A DNA stretch of 64,000 nucleotides from JAKFWF01 sp963741505 (GTDB taxonomy: Bacteria; Pseudomonadota; Alphaproteobacteria; Rhizobiales; Hyphomicrobiaceae): assembly GCA_963741505.1 (NCBI GenBank), contig CAVUIJ010000043.1, positions 1 to 64,000 on the forward strand, written 5' to 3'. The stretch's first letter is position 1; every line of letters starts with the position of its first letter. Both the position numbers and the translations under genes were made by a program. The notes under the pieces were generated by a model. The model had not been told where the DNA came from and did not search any database. It saw only the letters and a program-made list of their open reading frames with translations. Below are positions 10,387 through 20,634 of this stretch, piece after piece.

Positions 10387-11300
10387 TCACTTCACCCTGA
10401 GCTTGCCGCCACTGACCCTGACCGCGCTGCCGCCGATCCGCACCGTCGTCAGCTTGCCCCCGCCACCTCCATGCCCACCGAGATATGGCTCGGTCGGCCC
10501 ATCTCGAAGCCCTGCTCGATCATCTGCTTGTGGTGGCCGTCGCGAAGACCGTCGAAGCGATGGATGACGCCGGCGAAGGCGGCCGCCGCCGCGCCGGTCG
10601 CCGGGTCCTCGGGCACCCCGGCTGCCGGCGCGAACACCCGGACATGGAACGCCGACGACGAGGCGATGGTCTCGCGGCAATAGATCGACATCTTGCCGGT
10701 TCGTGCGCTGCCGAAGGCATTGGCCCAGTGGCCGGCCTGGATCTCCGCCCGCGCGATCACCGCCAGCGAGGACACCGGCAGGAAGGTGAACGGCACGCCG
10801 GCGGAATAATGCGTCGGCCGGTGGTTGGCAAAGCCGATCTCGGACGGCTCGAGGCCGACCGCCGGCGCCAGCAGTTGCACGTCAGGCGCAGGGCCTGAAT
10901 CCTCCGGCAGCTTCGGTGCGTCGAACTCGGCGAAGGCTGCCTCGTTCTTGCGCAGTTTGACGCCGACGCGGACGACGCCGATCTTTTCTTCCAGCACCAC
11001 GAGGCTATCCATGTCGCGCGCCTCGCCGCCGACCCTGAGCTCGGCCAGCAGTACCGCGGTGCCGACCGTCGGGTGGCCGGCGAACGGCAGTTCCATCGCC
11101 GGGGTGAAGATGCGGATCTTGGCCGAATGCGCCGGGTTGTCCGGCTTCATCACGAACACGCTTTCCGACAGGTTGAACTCGCGCGCGATGGTCTGCATCG
11201 CGGCGGTGTCGAGGCCATCTGCGCCATGCACCACGGCCAGCGGGTTGCCGGCGAAGCGGCGATCAGTGAACACATCCAGCGTGTGGAAGTCGAGTTCCAT
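10387..11300 (-). CDS. PhzF-family isomerase/epimerase (frameshifted near C-terminus)
   Basis: Diaminopimelate-epimerase-fold protein of the PhzF family; physiological substrate unknown. Visible are the catalytic Glu in NLSESVF (near residue 46), ELPFAGHPTVGTA and the second-half glycine motif EDPATGAAAAAF. The frame stops at 10449 after MEVAGAS, but the usual C-terminus (KLTTVRIGGSAVRVSGG) follows in the next frame to 10387. The break is in a G run (C run 10457-10461 on plus); one more G would restore the family ending, which points to a homopolymer sequencing error. Confidence 0.86.
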
Positions 11301-11374
11301 TCATCCCCCAAAATTGCAATCATAGCACGCGGCACTGTGCAGTATTCCAATCGCGGTTGGAAGTGGCTGGCCGG

Positions 11375-12625
11375 TTACTTGGCCGCATGGGCCTCAGTGC
11401 GGTTGGCGCGCAGCCAGGCGAGCCCGAGCAGGATGATCGCGACCAAGCCCTCGGCCGCCATCAGCCGCATCGCCGGTGCCGATCCGAGCCGTTCGAACAG
11501 CCAACCGGTGTGATAGTGGCCGATCAGCGAAGAACCGATGAACAGCGACAGCACGCCGGTCGCGCGGCCACGCATCGCCGGCGGCGCCGTCACGTAGATC
11601 AGCGCGAACTGGGTCGCGGAGAAGAATGCCGCATTGATGCCGATCGCGAACAGGATCGGCACCGCCGCGGCCGGTTGCAGCATCAGCGACATCATCCCCA
11701 CCAGCAGCAGGAACGACGTCGTGCCGAGGTAATGGAACCGGAACAGACCGCGGTCACTCATCGCCGTCCCGACCAGCAGCGCGCCAAGCGTGCCGCCGAC
11801 GCCGTCGCAGGCCGACAACGCGCCGACCCAGAACGGCGAGAAGGCAAAGTCCTTCTGGCCGATCACCGGCACCATGGTGACGAAGGGAAAGCACCACAGG
11901 TTGTAAACGAGCGTCACGCCCATCAGGATCTGAAAACGGCGGTTGAGGACGAGCTCGCGCGGCGGCAGGATGGCTGAGAGCCAGGAGCGGCCGAAGGGCT
12001 TTGCGTCCTCGCCGCCGGCGGTCGGGATCACCGGCGGCGTCCGGTAGCGGCTCGCAAACACCGCGCAGGCGGCGTAGCAGACGGCGATCAACACATAGAT
12101 GCCGTAGATGCCGATCAGCTCATAGACGAGGCCGCCGCACAACGGCCCGACCGCCCGCATCGCATGGTTGGTAGCGTTGTCGAGCCCGAGGCCGGAGGCC
12201 ATGCGCTCGCGGCCGGTCGCCTCGACCAGCAGGCCGCGCCGCGCCGGCATGTCGACCGTCCAGAACGCGCCGGCAAACAGCGTGGTGATGGCCACCGTGC
12301 CGTAGCCGGCCAGTCCGAGCCAGGTCAGGACCGCCATCACGACGGCGACAACCGACATCGTCGCCAAGCTGAATATCAAGAGGCGGCGGCGGTCGTAGAC
12401 GTCGGCGATGGCGCCGACCACCATGCCGAGCGCGACGTAGGGCGTCATCCGGATCACGGCGAGCAGCGCCACCATCGCCGGCGAGTGCGTCAACTCGTAG
12501 GCGAAGATCGCGATCGCCACGAACTCGAGCCAGCGCGCGGCCCCGGTCAGGCCGCCGATCGCCCACATGCGGCGGTAGTTCGGATCAGCCAACAGTCCGA
12601 ATGAATGGTTGATCGGATGCGCCAT
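11375..12625 (-). CDS. MFS transporter
   Basis: A 416-residue polytopic membrane protein with about twelve hydrophobic segments and the pattern of the drug/small-molecule exporter branch of the major facilitator superfamily (loop IADVYDRRRL between helices 2 and 3, a variant of the GxxxDRxGRR motif). It lies 52 bases downstream of the hydantoinase B gene on the same strand and may serve that pathway, but the substrate cannot be read from sequence. Confidence 0.88.
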   Translation of the reverse strand: MAHPINHSFGLLADPNYRRMWAIGGLTGAARWLEFVAIAIFAYELTHSPAMVALLAVIRMTPYVALGMVVGAIADVYDRRRLLIFSLATMSVVAVVMAVLTWLGLAGYGTVAITTLFAGAFWTVDMPARRGLLVEATGRERMASGLGLDNATNHAMRAVGPLCGGLVYELIGIYGIYVLIAVCYAACAVFASRYRTPPVIPTAGGEDAKPFGRSWLSAILPPRELVLNRRFQILMGVTLVYNLWCFPFVTMVPVIGQKDFAFSPFWVGALSACDGVGGTLGALLVGTAMSDRGLFRFHYLGTTSFLLLVGMMSLMLQPAAAVPILFAIGINAAFFSATQFALIYVTAPPAMRGRATGVLSLFIGSSLIGHYHTGWLFERLGSAPAMRLMAAEGLVAIILLGLAWLRANRTEAHAAK

Positions 12626-12677
12626 TTCAGGCCCGCGTCCGCATGACGCCAGAACAGCGCGCGATCACCATGTCGCC

Positions 12678-14323
12678 TCAGGCTTTCGCCGCAAGCGGGC
12701 GGCTCACCAACTCGTCCTCGAGGTCACGGGCGATCGCGGCCGGGTCGCGTTTGGCCGGATCACCCATGCCACCGCCGCCCGAGGTCTCGATCACCAGGCG
12801 CTCGCCGACCGGGATCAGTTGCGTACCCTTGCCTTTGAGCTTGGTGCCTGACCGGAGGCTCGCCCGACCGGCGGCACCATTGCCGCCACCGTCGCGGCCG
12901 CGCGGCGGAAAATCGAAGCGATCGAATGCGGCGAGCAACTCGAACGGCTGGCTAATCCCACTCTCGATCTCGATCACCTGGCCGAGGCCGCCGCGCGTGC
13001 GCCCGATCCCGCCTGAAGTCCTTGCGATACTCCTTGCGCCAGAAGATCAGCGGCATGATCTGCTCGGCAATCTCGACCGGCGTGCCCTTGACGCCCGACG
13101 GGTAGGCGGTGGTCGACAGGCCATCGCCGTGCGGCCGGGCGCCGGTGCCGCCATTGGACGTAAAGGTGGTGGCAAAGCCGTAGTTGCCGGTGTCCTCGTC
13201 GGCCAGTCGTCCGCGCAGGGTAATGTTCCACAGGCAGGAAGTGCCTTCGGCCGGGACCCGTTCCGGGACCGCCTGCTTGAGGCAGCCGAACACCATGTCG
13301 GGCAGCATCTGGCCGGTGATGTGCCGCGCGAGCACCGCGGCCGGCTTCTGCGCATTGAGGATGGTGCCTTCCGGCGCACTGATCGTGTAGGGCGATAGCG
13401 AGCCGGCGTTGTTGGGCACGCGCGGCGCGACGACGCAGGCGAGGCCGAACACGGTGTAGGCGGTGGTGTAGGCCATCGGCACATTGATGCCGCGCCGTGC
13501 CGCCGGGCTGGTACCGTTGTAGTCGACGGCGATGCCGGTGTCGCCGACCGTCACCCGCGCCACGAGCTCGATCGGGCTCTCATAGCCGTCGATCGTCATC
13601 GTGTTCGACCACGACCCCTTCGGCAGCTTGGCGATCTCGGCCAGCACGGCGGCGCGCGATTTCGAACAGATGTGCTCGGCCAGGATGTCGAGATCGTCGA
13701 GCTTGAACTCGTCCATCATGCGGGTCAGCCGCTCGGCGCCGACCTCGTTGCAGTTGGCGAGCGAGTAGACATCGCCGATGGTGTCGACTGGCGTGCGGGT
13801 GTTGGCGCGGATCATACCCATCAAGGTTTCGTTGGCGCGGCCCTCCTCGAACAGCTTCAGAAACGGGATGTAGAGGCCCTCCATGAAGACGTCGGTCGCG
13901 TCCGGCCCAAAGCCTATGCCGCCGATGTCCATCAGATGCGACGTGCAAGAGAACAGGCCGATCAGGCGGCCGCCGCGGAAGCACGGCGTCGTGACTACGA
14001 AGTCGTTGAGGTGGCCGGTGCCCATCCAGGGATCGTTGGTGATGTAGACATCGCCCGGCTTCATGGTCGCGGCCGGGAAATGCGCAAGGAAATGCTCGAC
14101 CGACAGCGCCATCGAGTTGACGTGCCCCGGCGTGCCGGTAACGGCCTGCGCCAACATCCGGCCCTGGCAGTCGAAGATGCCGGCCGAGAGATCACCCGCC
14201 TCGCGCACGATCGAGGAAAACGCGGTGCGCAGCAGCACCTGCGCCTGCTCTTCCACGACGGCGATCAGCCGGTCCCACATGATCTGCAGCTCGATGGCGG
14301 AATATTTCTTGGAGCACTGCCAT
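12678..14323 (-). CDS. hyuB: Hydantoinase/oxoprolinase subunit B (two frameshifts)
   Basis: ATP-dependent hydantoinase/5-oxoprolinase B subunit, about 548 residues when repaired. The start is set by a strong AAGGAG site (14338-14333) nine bases before ATG at 14323. The frame must then shift within about eight codons (near 14300-14312) to join YSAIELQIMWDRL. A second shift near 13016, where one extra base turns DSGGIG into DFRRDR, separates the C-terminal 99 residues (GGLGQVIEI...). Typical motifs include TNDPWMGTGHLND. It pairs with hyuA upstream. The precise substrate, a hydantoin or oxoproline, is unknown. Confidence 0.88.
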
Positions 14324-14375
14324 GGCTCAGATCTCCTTCGTGCACGTCGAAATTGCGTTCGTCCCTGCAATTCCC

Positions 14376-14635
14376 TTCCCTCCCCCTTGAGGGGGGAGGA
14401 CGCCGCGCCTTTGGTTTGGTGCGCGCTTCGCAGACGTCAGCCAACCGGTAGCGCGCGCCAAGCCATTAGGCGCGGCCAGGAGGGGGTGTCGGCAGGAATT
14501 TGTAAGACCAGCCGTCGGCCACCCCCACCTAGGTGCGCCTAGTGAGTTACGCCGCGCCAGAAATCTCAGCGACCGCCACTCATGCGCGCCGTAACTCAAA
14601 GGCGCACCGTCCTCCCCCCTCGAAGGGGGAGGGAA
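14376..14635. repeat. MITE-like element with 27-bp terminal inverted repeats
   Basis: A non-coding 260-bp element between hyuB and hyuA. Its ends (14376-14402 and 14608-14635) are inverted repeats differing by one inserted base, and each end is itself a near-palindrome (CCTCCCCCTTGAGGGGGGAGG). Inside, a second inverted repeat pairs 14532-14551 with 14590-14608 (GTGCGCC...GAGTTACG). No protein is encoded. This is the architecture of a miniature transposable or REP-type element. Confidence 0.7.
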
Positions 14636-14692
14636 AACCTTGCTGGAGCCGAATGACCACGGCGAACCTTGAGCCTGAGCAATCGCCATTAC

Positions 14693-16798
14693 TCAGCCCT
14701 CCTTCGCGGTCAGGACCAAGGCGGCGCCAGCGTCGACGTGCACCTTGAACTTGGGCGTGACGACGGTCGACGTGCCGTCCTCGACCACTACCGCCGGACC
14801 ATCAAAGCCCATGCCTGACTGGAGGCTAGCCCGCAGGTAGACCGGCGCTGCCGCCCAGCGCTTGGCGGCGCTGTCGTAGACGCGGCGCTCGCCAACCGGC
14901 TTGACCCCGGTGCGGGCGGCAGCCTCGGGAAGCACTTCAGGTCTTGCCTCTCGGGTGGTAACCAGCACGCTCCAGCTCATGATCTCGATGATCGCATTGG
15001 GGATGTGCCGGGCGAACAAGCGCCGGTACTCGGCCTCGAAAGCTTCGCGCAGGGCACCGGCATCGTTGGCGGCGAGCGCCCGATTGGGCAGCTCGACTGC
15101 GATCTCGTGGCCCTGGCCGAGGTAGCGCATGTTGGCGTGGCGCGAGGCCTCGAGCGGCCGGCCGCCTGCAGCGGACCTTGCCAGTGCCTGGGCCTCGCTC
15201 GCCATCTCGTCGAGAACTTTGGTCGCGGCGGCCGGATCGAAGCGGTCGAGCCGCATGTGCCGCGAGCGAACGAGTTCATAGGCCGCCGGCGCGCGCAGGA
15301 ATCCGACCGCCGAGCCGACACCAGCGTCGGCCGGCACGATGATGCGGCTGATCCCGAGTTTTTCGGCGAGGCGACAGGCGTGCAGCGGTGCGGCTCCGCC
15401 AAAAGCAATGAGCGTCCGCCCGGCGATGTCGGTGCCGCGCTCGACCGCGTGCACGCGAGCGGCATTGGCCATGTTCTCATCGACGATCTCGGCGACACCG
15501 TAGGCCGATTCCAGTGCCTCCATGCCGAGCGGCTTGCCGATCCGCGCGACCAGCACTTCGTCGGATTTCGCCACGTCGAGGGCAATCGAGCCGCCGGCGA
15601 AGTGCTTGGGATCGATCTTGCCCAGCGCCACGTCGGCATCGGTCACGGTCGGCTCGGTGCCGCCGCGGCCGTAGCAGGCGGGGCCGGGCTCGGAGCCGGC
15701 ACTGCGCGGGCCGACCTGGATGCGATGCAAGGCATCGACCGAGGCGATCGAGCCGCCGCCGGCGCCGATCTCGACCATTTCGATGACTGGAATTCGGACC
15801 GGCAAGCCGCTGCCTTTCATGAAGCGGGCCGAACGGTCGACCTCGAAGGCGCGGGATTTCAGCGGGGTGCCGTTGTCGATCAGGCAGATCTTGGCGGTGG
15901 TGCCGCCCATGTCGAACGAGAAGATTGCGTTCTCGCCGCGCTCGGCGGCGAGGTAAGCCGCCAGAATCGCGCCGCCGGCCGGGCCGGATTCGACGAGCCG
16001 CACCGGAAACCGCACCGCCGTATCGAGGCTGGCGAGGCTGCCGCCCGAGGTGATCAGATGGATCGGCGCTCTTGAGCCCTTGGCGCGGAAAGTCGCATCG
16101 AGCCGACCGAGATAGCCCGCCATCAGCGGCTGCACGTAGGCATTGGCAACCACGGTCGAAGTGCGCTCGTACTCGCGCGCCTCCGGCGCCACCTCGCAGC
16201 CGAGGGAAATCGAGACCCCGGGGCATTCCTCGCGCAGGATCGCCGCAATGCGCTGTTCGTGGGCCGGATTGGCATAGCCGTGCATCAGCACGACGGCGAC
16301 GGCCTGCACTTGCCCGGCCTTGATCTTTTGTGCCACCGCGCGCACCGCCTCGACATCGAGCGGCAGCCGTACCGCGCCATGCACGTCAACCCGCTCCGGT
16401 ACGGTAAATCGCAGCCGGCGGGGGACGAGCACCTTCGGCCGCTCGATGAACACGTCGTACTGGTCGAAGCGGCCTTCGTCGGCGATCTCGAGACTGTCGC
16501 GAAAACCCTCCGTCGCGATCAGTGCGGTCTTGGCACCCTTGCGCTCGATGATGGCATTGGTCGCGAGCGTGGTGCCGTGCACGAATACACCGATGTCGGC
16601 GAAGGTGAGCCCCGCCCGCGCCAGCGCCGCCGCGGTACCGTTGATCACGGCTTCCTCGGGCGCCCGCGACGTGGTCAGCAGCTTCGAGGTCAGCCGTCCC
16701 TTGGGCGTATCAAGCACGATATCCGTGAAAGTGCCGCCGATATCGGCCGCCAGCCGCACCGCTTCATCCCTTGCCACGTCCACCCCCGCGCCATTCAA
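14693..16798 (-). CDS. hyuA: Hydantoinase/oxoprolinase subunit A
   Basis: ATP-binding A subunit, 701 residues, which phosphorylates the substrate for ring opening together with HyuB. It has the N-terminal actin-like ASKHA domain (ADIGGTFTDIVLD near residue 18, HGTTLATNAIIERKG near 75), the central domain with FDMGGTTAKICLI (near 295), and the C-terminal domain. Length is normal and the frame is intact. hyuB follows on the same strand after the inserted repeat element, so the pair was probably once closely spaced. Confidence 0.93.
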   Translation of the reverse strand: MNGAGVDVARDEAVRLAADIGGTFTDIVLDTPKGRLTSKLLTTSRAPEEAVINGTAAALARAGLTFADIGVFVHGTTLATNAIIERKGAKTALIATEGFRDSLEIADEGRFDQYDVFIERPKVLVPRRLRFTVPERVDVHGAVRLPLDVEAVRAVAQKIKAGQVQAVAVVLMHGYANPAHEQRIAAILREECPGVSISLGCEVAPEAREYERTSTVVANAYVQPLMAGYLGRLDATFRAKGSRAPIHLITSGGSLASLDTAVRFPVRLVESGPAGGAILAAYLAAERGENAIFSFDMGGTTAKICLIDNGTPLKSRAFEVDRSARFMKGSGLPVRIPVIEMVEIGAGGGSIASVDALHRIQVGPRSAGSEPGPACYGRGGTEPTVTDADVALGKIDPKHFAGGSIALDVAKSDEVLVARIGKPLGMEALESAYGVAEIVDENMANAARVHAVERGTDIAGRTLIAFGGAAPLHACRLAEKLGISRIIVPADAGVGSAVGFLRAPAAYELVRSRHMRLDRFDPAAATKVLDEMASEAQALARSAAGGRPLEASRHANMRYLGQGHEIAVELPNRALAANDAGALREAFEAEYRRLFARHIPNAIIEIMSWSVLVTTREARPEVLPEAAARTGVKPVGERRVYDSAAKRWAAAPVYLRASLQSGMGFDGPAVVVEDGTSTVVTPKFKVHVDAGAALVLTAKEG

Positions 16799-16921
16799 GC
16801 CATTGCCAGTAGCCTACAGGAGGGCGGCGTCCAAGGCCAACCACCGCGCACGCATGGCCGTCAAGCCTTCACAAACGCAACCTTTGCGTTAACAGGCATC
16901 AATCGCGTAAAGACCCGGCCC

Positions 16922-18313
16922 ATGACAACAGCTCAATCGAAATCCAAATCATCGTCCAAGCGTGGCCAGCCCGTGCCGCCGAAGGCGCGCCGCGCCAGCA
17001 AACCGAAAATCCCGAAGGTGGGCTTCGTCTCGCTCGGCTGCCCCAAGGCATTGGTCGACAGCGAGCGCATCATCACCCGGCTGCGCGCCGAGGGCTACCA
17101 GATCGCGGCCGACTACGACGGCGCAGATGTCGTGGTCGTCAACACCTGCGGCTTCCTGAATTCGGCCAAGGAAGAGAGCCTCAACGCCATCGGCGAGGCG
17201 ATGTCGGCCAACGGCCGCGTCATCGTCACCGGCTGCCTCGGCGTCGAGGAGGCCCGCATCCGGGCCGAGCACCCGGGCGTGCTCGCGGTCACCGGTCCGC
17301 ACCAGTACGAGCAGGTGATGGAGGCGGTGCACGAGGCGGCGCCGCCGCTGCACGATCCGTTCATGGATCTGGTGCCGCCGGAAGGCCTGCACCTGACGCC
17401 GCGTCACTATGCCTATGTCAAGATTTCCGAGGGCTGCAACAACGCCTGCTCGTTCTGCATCATCCCGGATCTGCGCGGCAAACTGGTCAGCCGTCCGGCC
17501 GGCCACGTCATGGCCGAAGCCGAGAAGCTCGTCAGAGCCGGCGTCAAGGAATTGCTGGTGATCAGCCAGGACACCAGCGCCTACGGCCTCGACATCAAGT
17601 ATGCGACGAGCCCTTGGCGGGGCAAACCACTGGCTGCACGCTTCCTCGACCTGTCACAGGCCCTCGGGTCACTGGGTGCGTGGGTCAGGATGCACTATGT
17701 CTATCCCTACCCGCACGTCGACAACGTCATTGCGCTGATGGCCGAGGGCAAGATCCTGCCCTATCTCGACATCCCCTTCCAGCATGCTTCGCCCAAGGTA
17801 CTGAAGGCGATGCGCCGGCCCGGCAACCAGGACAAAACCGCCGCCCGCATCGCCAAGTGGCGGCAGGTGTGCCCCGATCTCGCCATTCGCTCGACTTTCA
17901 TCGTCGGCTTTCCCGGCGAGACCGAGGAAGACTTCCAGATGCTGCTCGACTGGCTGCCGCAAGCGCGTCTCAATCGCGTCGGCTGTTTCAAGTACGAAGC
18001 CGTGGACGGCGCCAGGGCCAATGCGCTCGACGGCGCCGTGCCCGAGGAAGTCAAGGAAGAGCGCTGGCACCGCTTCATGGCGGCGCAGCAGGAGATCAGC
18101 GCTGAGATTCTCGGCGCCAAAGTCGGCCGCACCATCGACGTCATCATCGACGAGGTCGACGAGGAAGGCGCGCTCGGCCGCTCCAAGTGGGACGCGCCGG
18201 AAATCGACGGTAGCGTGTTCCTGAATGGCGCAACCAAGCTCGAGGCCGGCCAGATCGTGCAGGCCAGGATCGTGCACGCCGACGAATACGACCTGTGGGG
18301 CGAATTAGCATGA
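16922..18313 (+). CDS. rimO: Ribosomal protein S12 methylthiotransferase RimO
   Basis: Radical-SAM enzyme that methylthiolates the conserved Asp of ribosomal protein S12. The 463-residue protein has a basic Lys/Ser-rich N-terminal extension of about 30 residues, then the UPF0004 domain (SLGCPKALVDSE), the radical-SAM cluster CNNACSFC near residue 170, and a TRAM domain at the end. The frame is open far upstream, but ATG at 16922 is the first that leaves only a short extension. It overlaps the next gene by ATGA. Confidence 0.95.
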   Translation: MTTAQSKSKSSSKRGQPVPPKARRASKPKIPKVGFVSLGCPKALVDSERIITRLRAEGYQIAADYDGADVVVVNTCGFLNSAKEESLNAIGEAMSANGRVIVTGCLGVEEARIRAEHPGVLAVTGPHQYEQVMEAVHEAAPPLHDPFMDLVPPEGLHLTPRHYAYVKISEGCNNACSFCIIPDLRGKLVSRPAGHVMAEAEKLVRAGVKELLVISQDTSAYGLDIKYATSPWRGKPLAARFLDLSQALGSLGAWVRMHYVYPYPHVDNVIALMAEGKILPYLDIPFQHASPKVLKAMRRPGNQDKTAARIAKWRQVCPDLAIRSTFIVGFPGETEEDFQMLLDWLPQARLNRVGCFKYEAVDGARANALDGAVPEEVKEERWHRFMAAQQEISAEILGAKVGRTIDVIIDEVDEEGALGRSKWDAPEIDGSVFLNGATKLEAGQIVQARIVHADEYDLWGELA

Positions 18314-19302
18314 GCCGTCCGCGCATCCTGCTCACCCATACGCCCGACATGCGCGCCAACTATTACGGCGAACGCGCCGTTGCAGGACTCCAGGCGCTCG
18401 GCGAGGTCGTGTTCCATGAGGGCACGGCGCCGCTCGACGCCGACGGCATCGGACGCCTCGCCAAGGGCTGCCGGATCATCGTCACCGACCGCAATACCCC
18501 CGGTCCGGCTGCGGTGTTCGACAAGATCCCCGACGCAATAGCGTTCCTGCGCTGCGCCGTCGACATCCGCACCATCGATGTGTCCGCGGCCACGAGGGCC
18601 GGCGTGCTGGTGACCCAGGCCAGCCCCGGCTTCGTTGCCGCCGTTGCCGAGATGGCGTTCGGCCAGATGATCGACCTTGCCCGCGACATCACCCGCTCGG
18701 TCAACAACTACCGCGGCCACAAGCCGCCGGCGCCGCGCAAGGGCGTCCAGTTGTCGGGCGCCGCCATCGGCATCATCGGCTATGGCGCCATCGCCCGGCA
18801 CGTGGCCAAGATCGCCGACGCCTTCGGCATGACCGTTCTGGTCCACGACCCCTACGTCCAGGAGGACGCCGCTTTCGTGCGCATGACGAGTTTCGACGAG
18901 GTCGTCGCCAGCGCCGACTTCCTGCTGCCGTTGGCGGTCGCGACCGAAGAAACCGAGAACCTGATCAACGCCGCGGTCCTGCGCCGCATGAAGCCGACCG
19001 CCTTCCTGGTCAACTTGTCGCGCGGCAACCTGATCGACGAGCAGGCGCTGGCAAAGGCCCTCGACGAGCGCTGGATCGCCGGCGCCGCCATGGACGTCGG
19101 CCGTGCCACCGACCAGATGCCGTCGCCCTTCCTCGCCGCCCGCGACGATGTGATCGCGACGCCGCACACCGCCGGCCTGACGCCGCAGGCAATCGAGCAT
19201 CAAGCCCTGGAGACGGTGGCGCAGGCCGGCGAGATCCTGGCCGGCCGCATACCGAATGGTGCGGTCAATGCCGCGGCCGCGTTCCGTATGGCCGCCCGCT
19301 GA
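18310..19302 (+). CDS. D-isomer 2-hydroxyacid dehydrogenase
   Basis: A 330-residue NAD(P)-dependent dehydrogenase of the D-2-hydroxyacid family. It has the Rossmann motif GIIGYGAIARHVAK (near residue 155) and the catalytic Arg and His in NLSRGNLID and TPHTAGLTPQA. Start ATG overlaps the rimO stop by four bases, so the two are likely co-transcribed. The substrate (glyoxylate, hydroxypyruvate, phosphoglycerate or other) cannot be decided. Confidence 0.9.
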   Translation: MSRPRILLTHTPDMRANYYGERAVAGLQALGEVVFHEGTAPLDADGIGRLAKGCRIIVTDRNTPGPAAVFDKIPDAIAFLRCAVDIRTIDVSAATRAGVLVTQASPGFVAAVAEMAFGQMIDLARDITRSVNNYRGHKPPAPRKGVQLSGAAIGIIGYGAIARHVAKIADAFGMTVLVHDPYVQEDAAFVRMTSFDEVVASADFLLPLAVATEETENLINAAVLRRMKPTAFLVNLSRGNLIDEQALAKALDERWIAGAAMDVGRATDQMPSPFLAARDDVIATPHTAGLTPQAIEHQALETVAQAGEILAGRIPNGAVNAAAAFRMAAR

Positions 19303-19671
19303 CGCCGCCACCGATGGTTGCATCGGGCAATGCTATTACACGCGGCGTCGACTGCGATCAGGTGCGCCGAAATTACGCAATCATTCAGACCAGTTTTCCA
19401 CAGTTTCCCGATGGTCTTGCGACCTTCGGCGTTTGCCAATCGCGATAAGCCGGCGCAGTCTTATGCCTCACAAGTGATTGCTGAGCCTAAGTCGGTTGTA
19501 GCGTAGCGTAACGGTTGCGTACGAGTTGCGTCGAAGTGTGTAGATGTACGGTTGCGTCGTGGGTTGTGTATCGAGTCCGGTATTGCGTATCGAACAAACG
19601 TGCGTACCCCGTCTAAGAACATGCTGCCGGCTGGATCCCCCGATCTGGCCGGTTTTGTTTTTCCGGCAGCC
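19303..19671. other. Non-coding gap between dehydrogenase and mutM
   Basis: A 369-bp stretch with no convincing gene. It holds one DnaA-box-like TTTTCCACA (19394-19402), four copies of TTGCGT within 75 bp (19515, 19526, 19552, 19583), and a terminator hairpin at its right end. The convergent genes on either side explain the terminator but not the repeats. Confidence 0.6.
19623..19670 (+). terminator. Rho-independent terminator between convergent genes
   Basis: CCGGC (19627-19631) pairs with GCCGG (19648-19652), with an inner GATC/GATC stem and CCCC loop, followed by TTTTGTTTTT (19653-19662). A longer palindrome GCTGCCGG/CCGGCAGC (19623-19630/19663-19670) encloses it and could act on the opposite strand for mutM. 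Confidence 0.75.
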
Positions 19672-20557
19672 TCAGCGCTGGCAGCGCGGGCAATAGAACG
19701 TCGAGCGGCCAGCCTGGACGATCCGCTTGATGGTGCTCGTGCAGCCGGGCGCGACACAGGCTTCGCCCTCGCGGCCATAGACCTGGAACCGATGCTGGAA
19801 GTAGCCCAGCGAGCCGTCGGTCTGGCGGTGGTCGCGCAGTGTCGATCCGCCGGCCTCGATCGCTTCGGCCAGCACGTGGCGAATGACGGGCACGAGGCGT
19901 TCGGCTCGCGCAGTCGGCTTTGCCTTGCCGCGCGCGAGGCATGACGCGCTGCGCTTCGGACCGAGATTGGAGCGGAACAGCACCTCGCAGACGTAAATGT
20001 TGCCGAGCCCGGCGATGATCCGCTGGTCGAGCAGGAACGCCTTGAGATCGGTCTTTTTGCCAAGTGCGCGAGCTGCCAGATAGTCTGCCGACAGCTCGTT
20101 GCCCATCGGCTCGATACCGAGGCCGGCAATCATCTTGTGCATCTCGAATTCACTGCTGGCGCACAAATCCATGGCGCCGAACCGGCGCGGATCGTTGTAG
20201 GTGATGGTGGTGCCGTCCGCCATCTCGAACACCACATGATCGTGCGCGGACGCATTGCCGACGTCGTGCTCGTACTCGCCGATGACCCGCGCGCCACCAT
20301 TAGGTGCTGCGATCGAGAACCGCCCGCTCATGCCGAGGTGCATGATCAGAGTTTCGTTGGTCGACAGCCGCACCAACACATACTTCGCCCGCCGGCCGAG
20401 GCTCGTCACTTCGGCGCCGGTGAGCCGCTCGGCAAACGCTTCCGGAAACGGAAACCGTAGATCCGGCCGACGCACCTCGACACGAACAATCACGCTTGCC
20501 CGTCATCGCCGGCTCCAGGCCGCGCCTTACCGTCTCGACCTCGGGTAGCTCAGGCAT
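19672..20557 (-). CDS. mutM: Formamidopyrimidine-DNA glycosylase (frameshifted)
   Basis: Base-excision repair enzyme that removes 8-oxoguanine and cleaves abasic sites. The N-terminus at 20557 reads MPELPEVETVRRGL, with the catalytic Pro2/Glu3. The frame is lost at about 20491 after AMTGK, where one extra base precedes the continuing IVRVEVRRPDLR. The rest is intact, including NDPRRFG and the C-terminal zinc finger CxxxxC...CPRC. Repaired length is about 294 residues. An essential N-terminal active site separated by one base is more likely a sequencing indel than decay. It is divergent from ubiE, a common alphaproteobacterial arrangement. Confidence 0.9.
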
Positions 20558-20634
20558 CGGACCTCGACAACGTACGGTTTACCGAGCGTACAATTGGATG
20601 GTCTCGCTCGGCGGTGATGTTGTACAATTGATCG

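Noticed and set aside
19394..19402. TTTTCCACA as a replication origin
   Set aside because: A single DnaA-like box without clustering, AT-rich unwinding element or dnaA gene is not enough.
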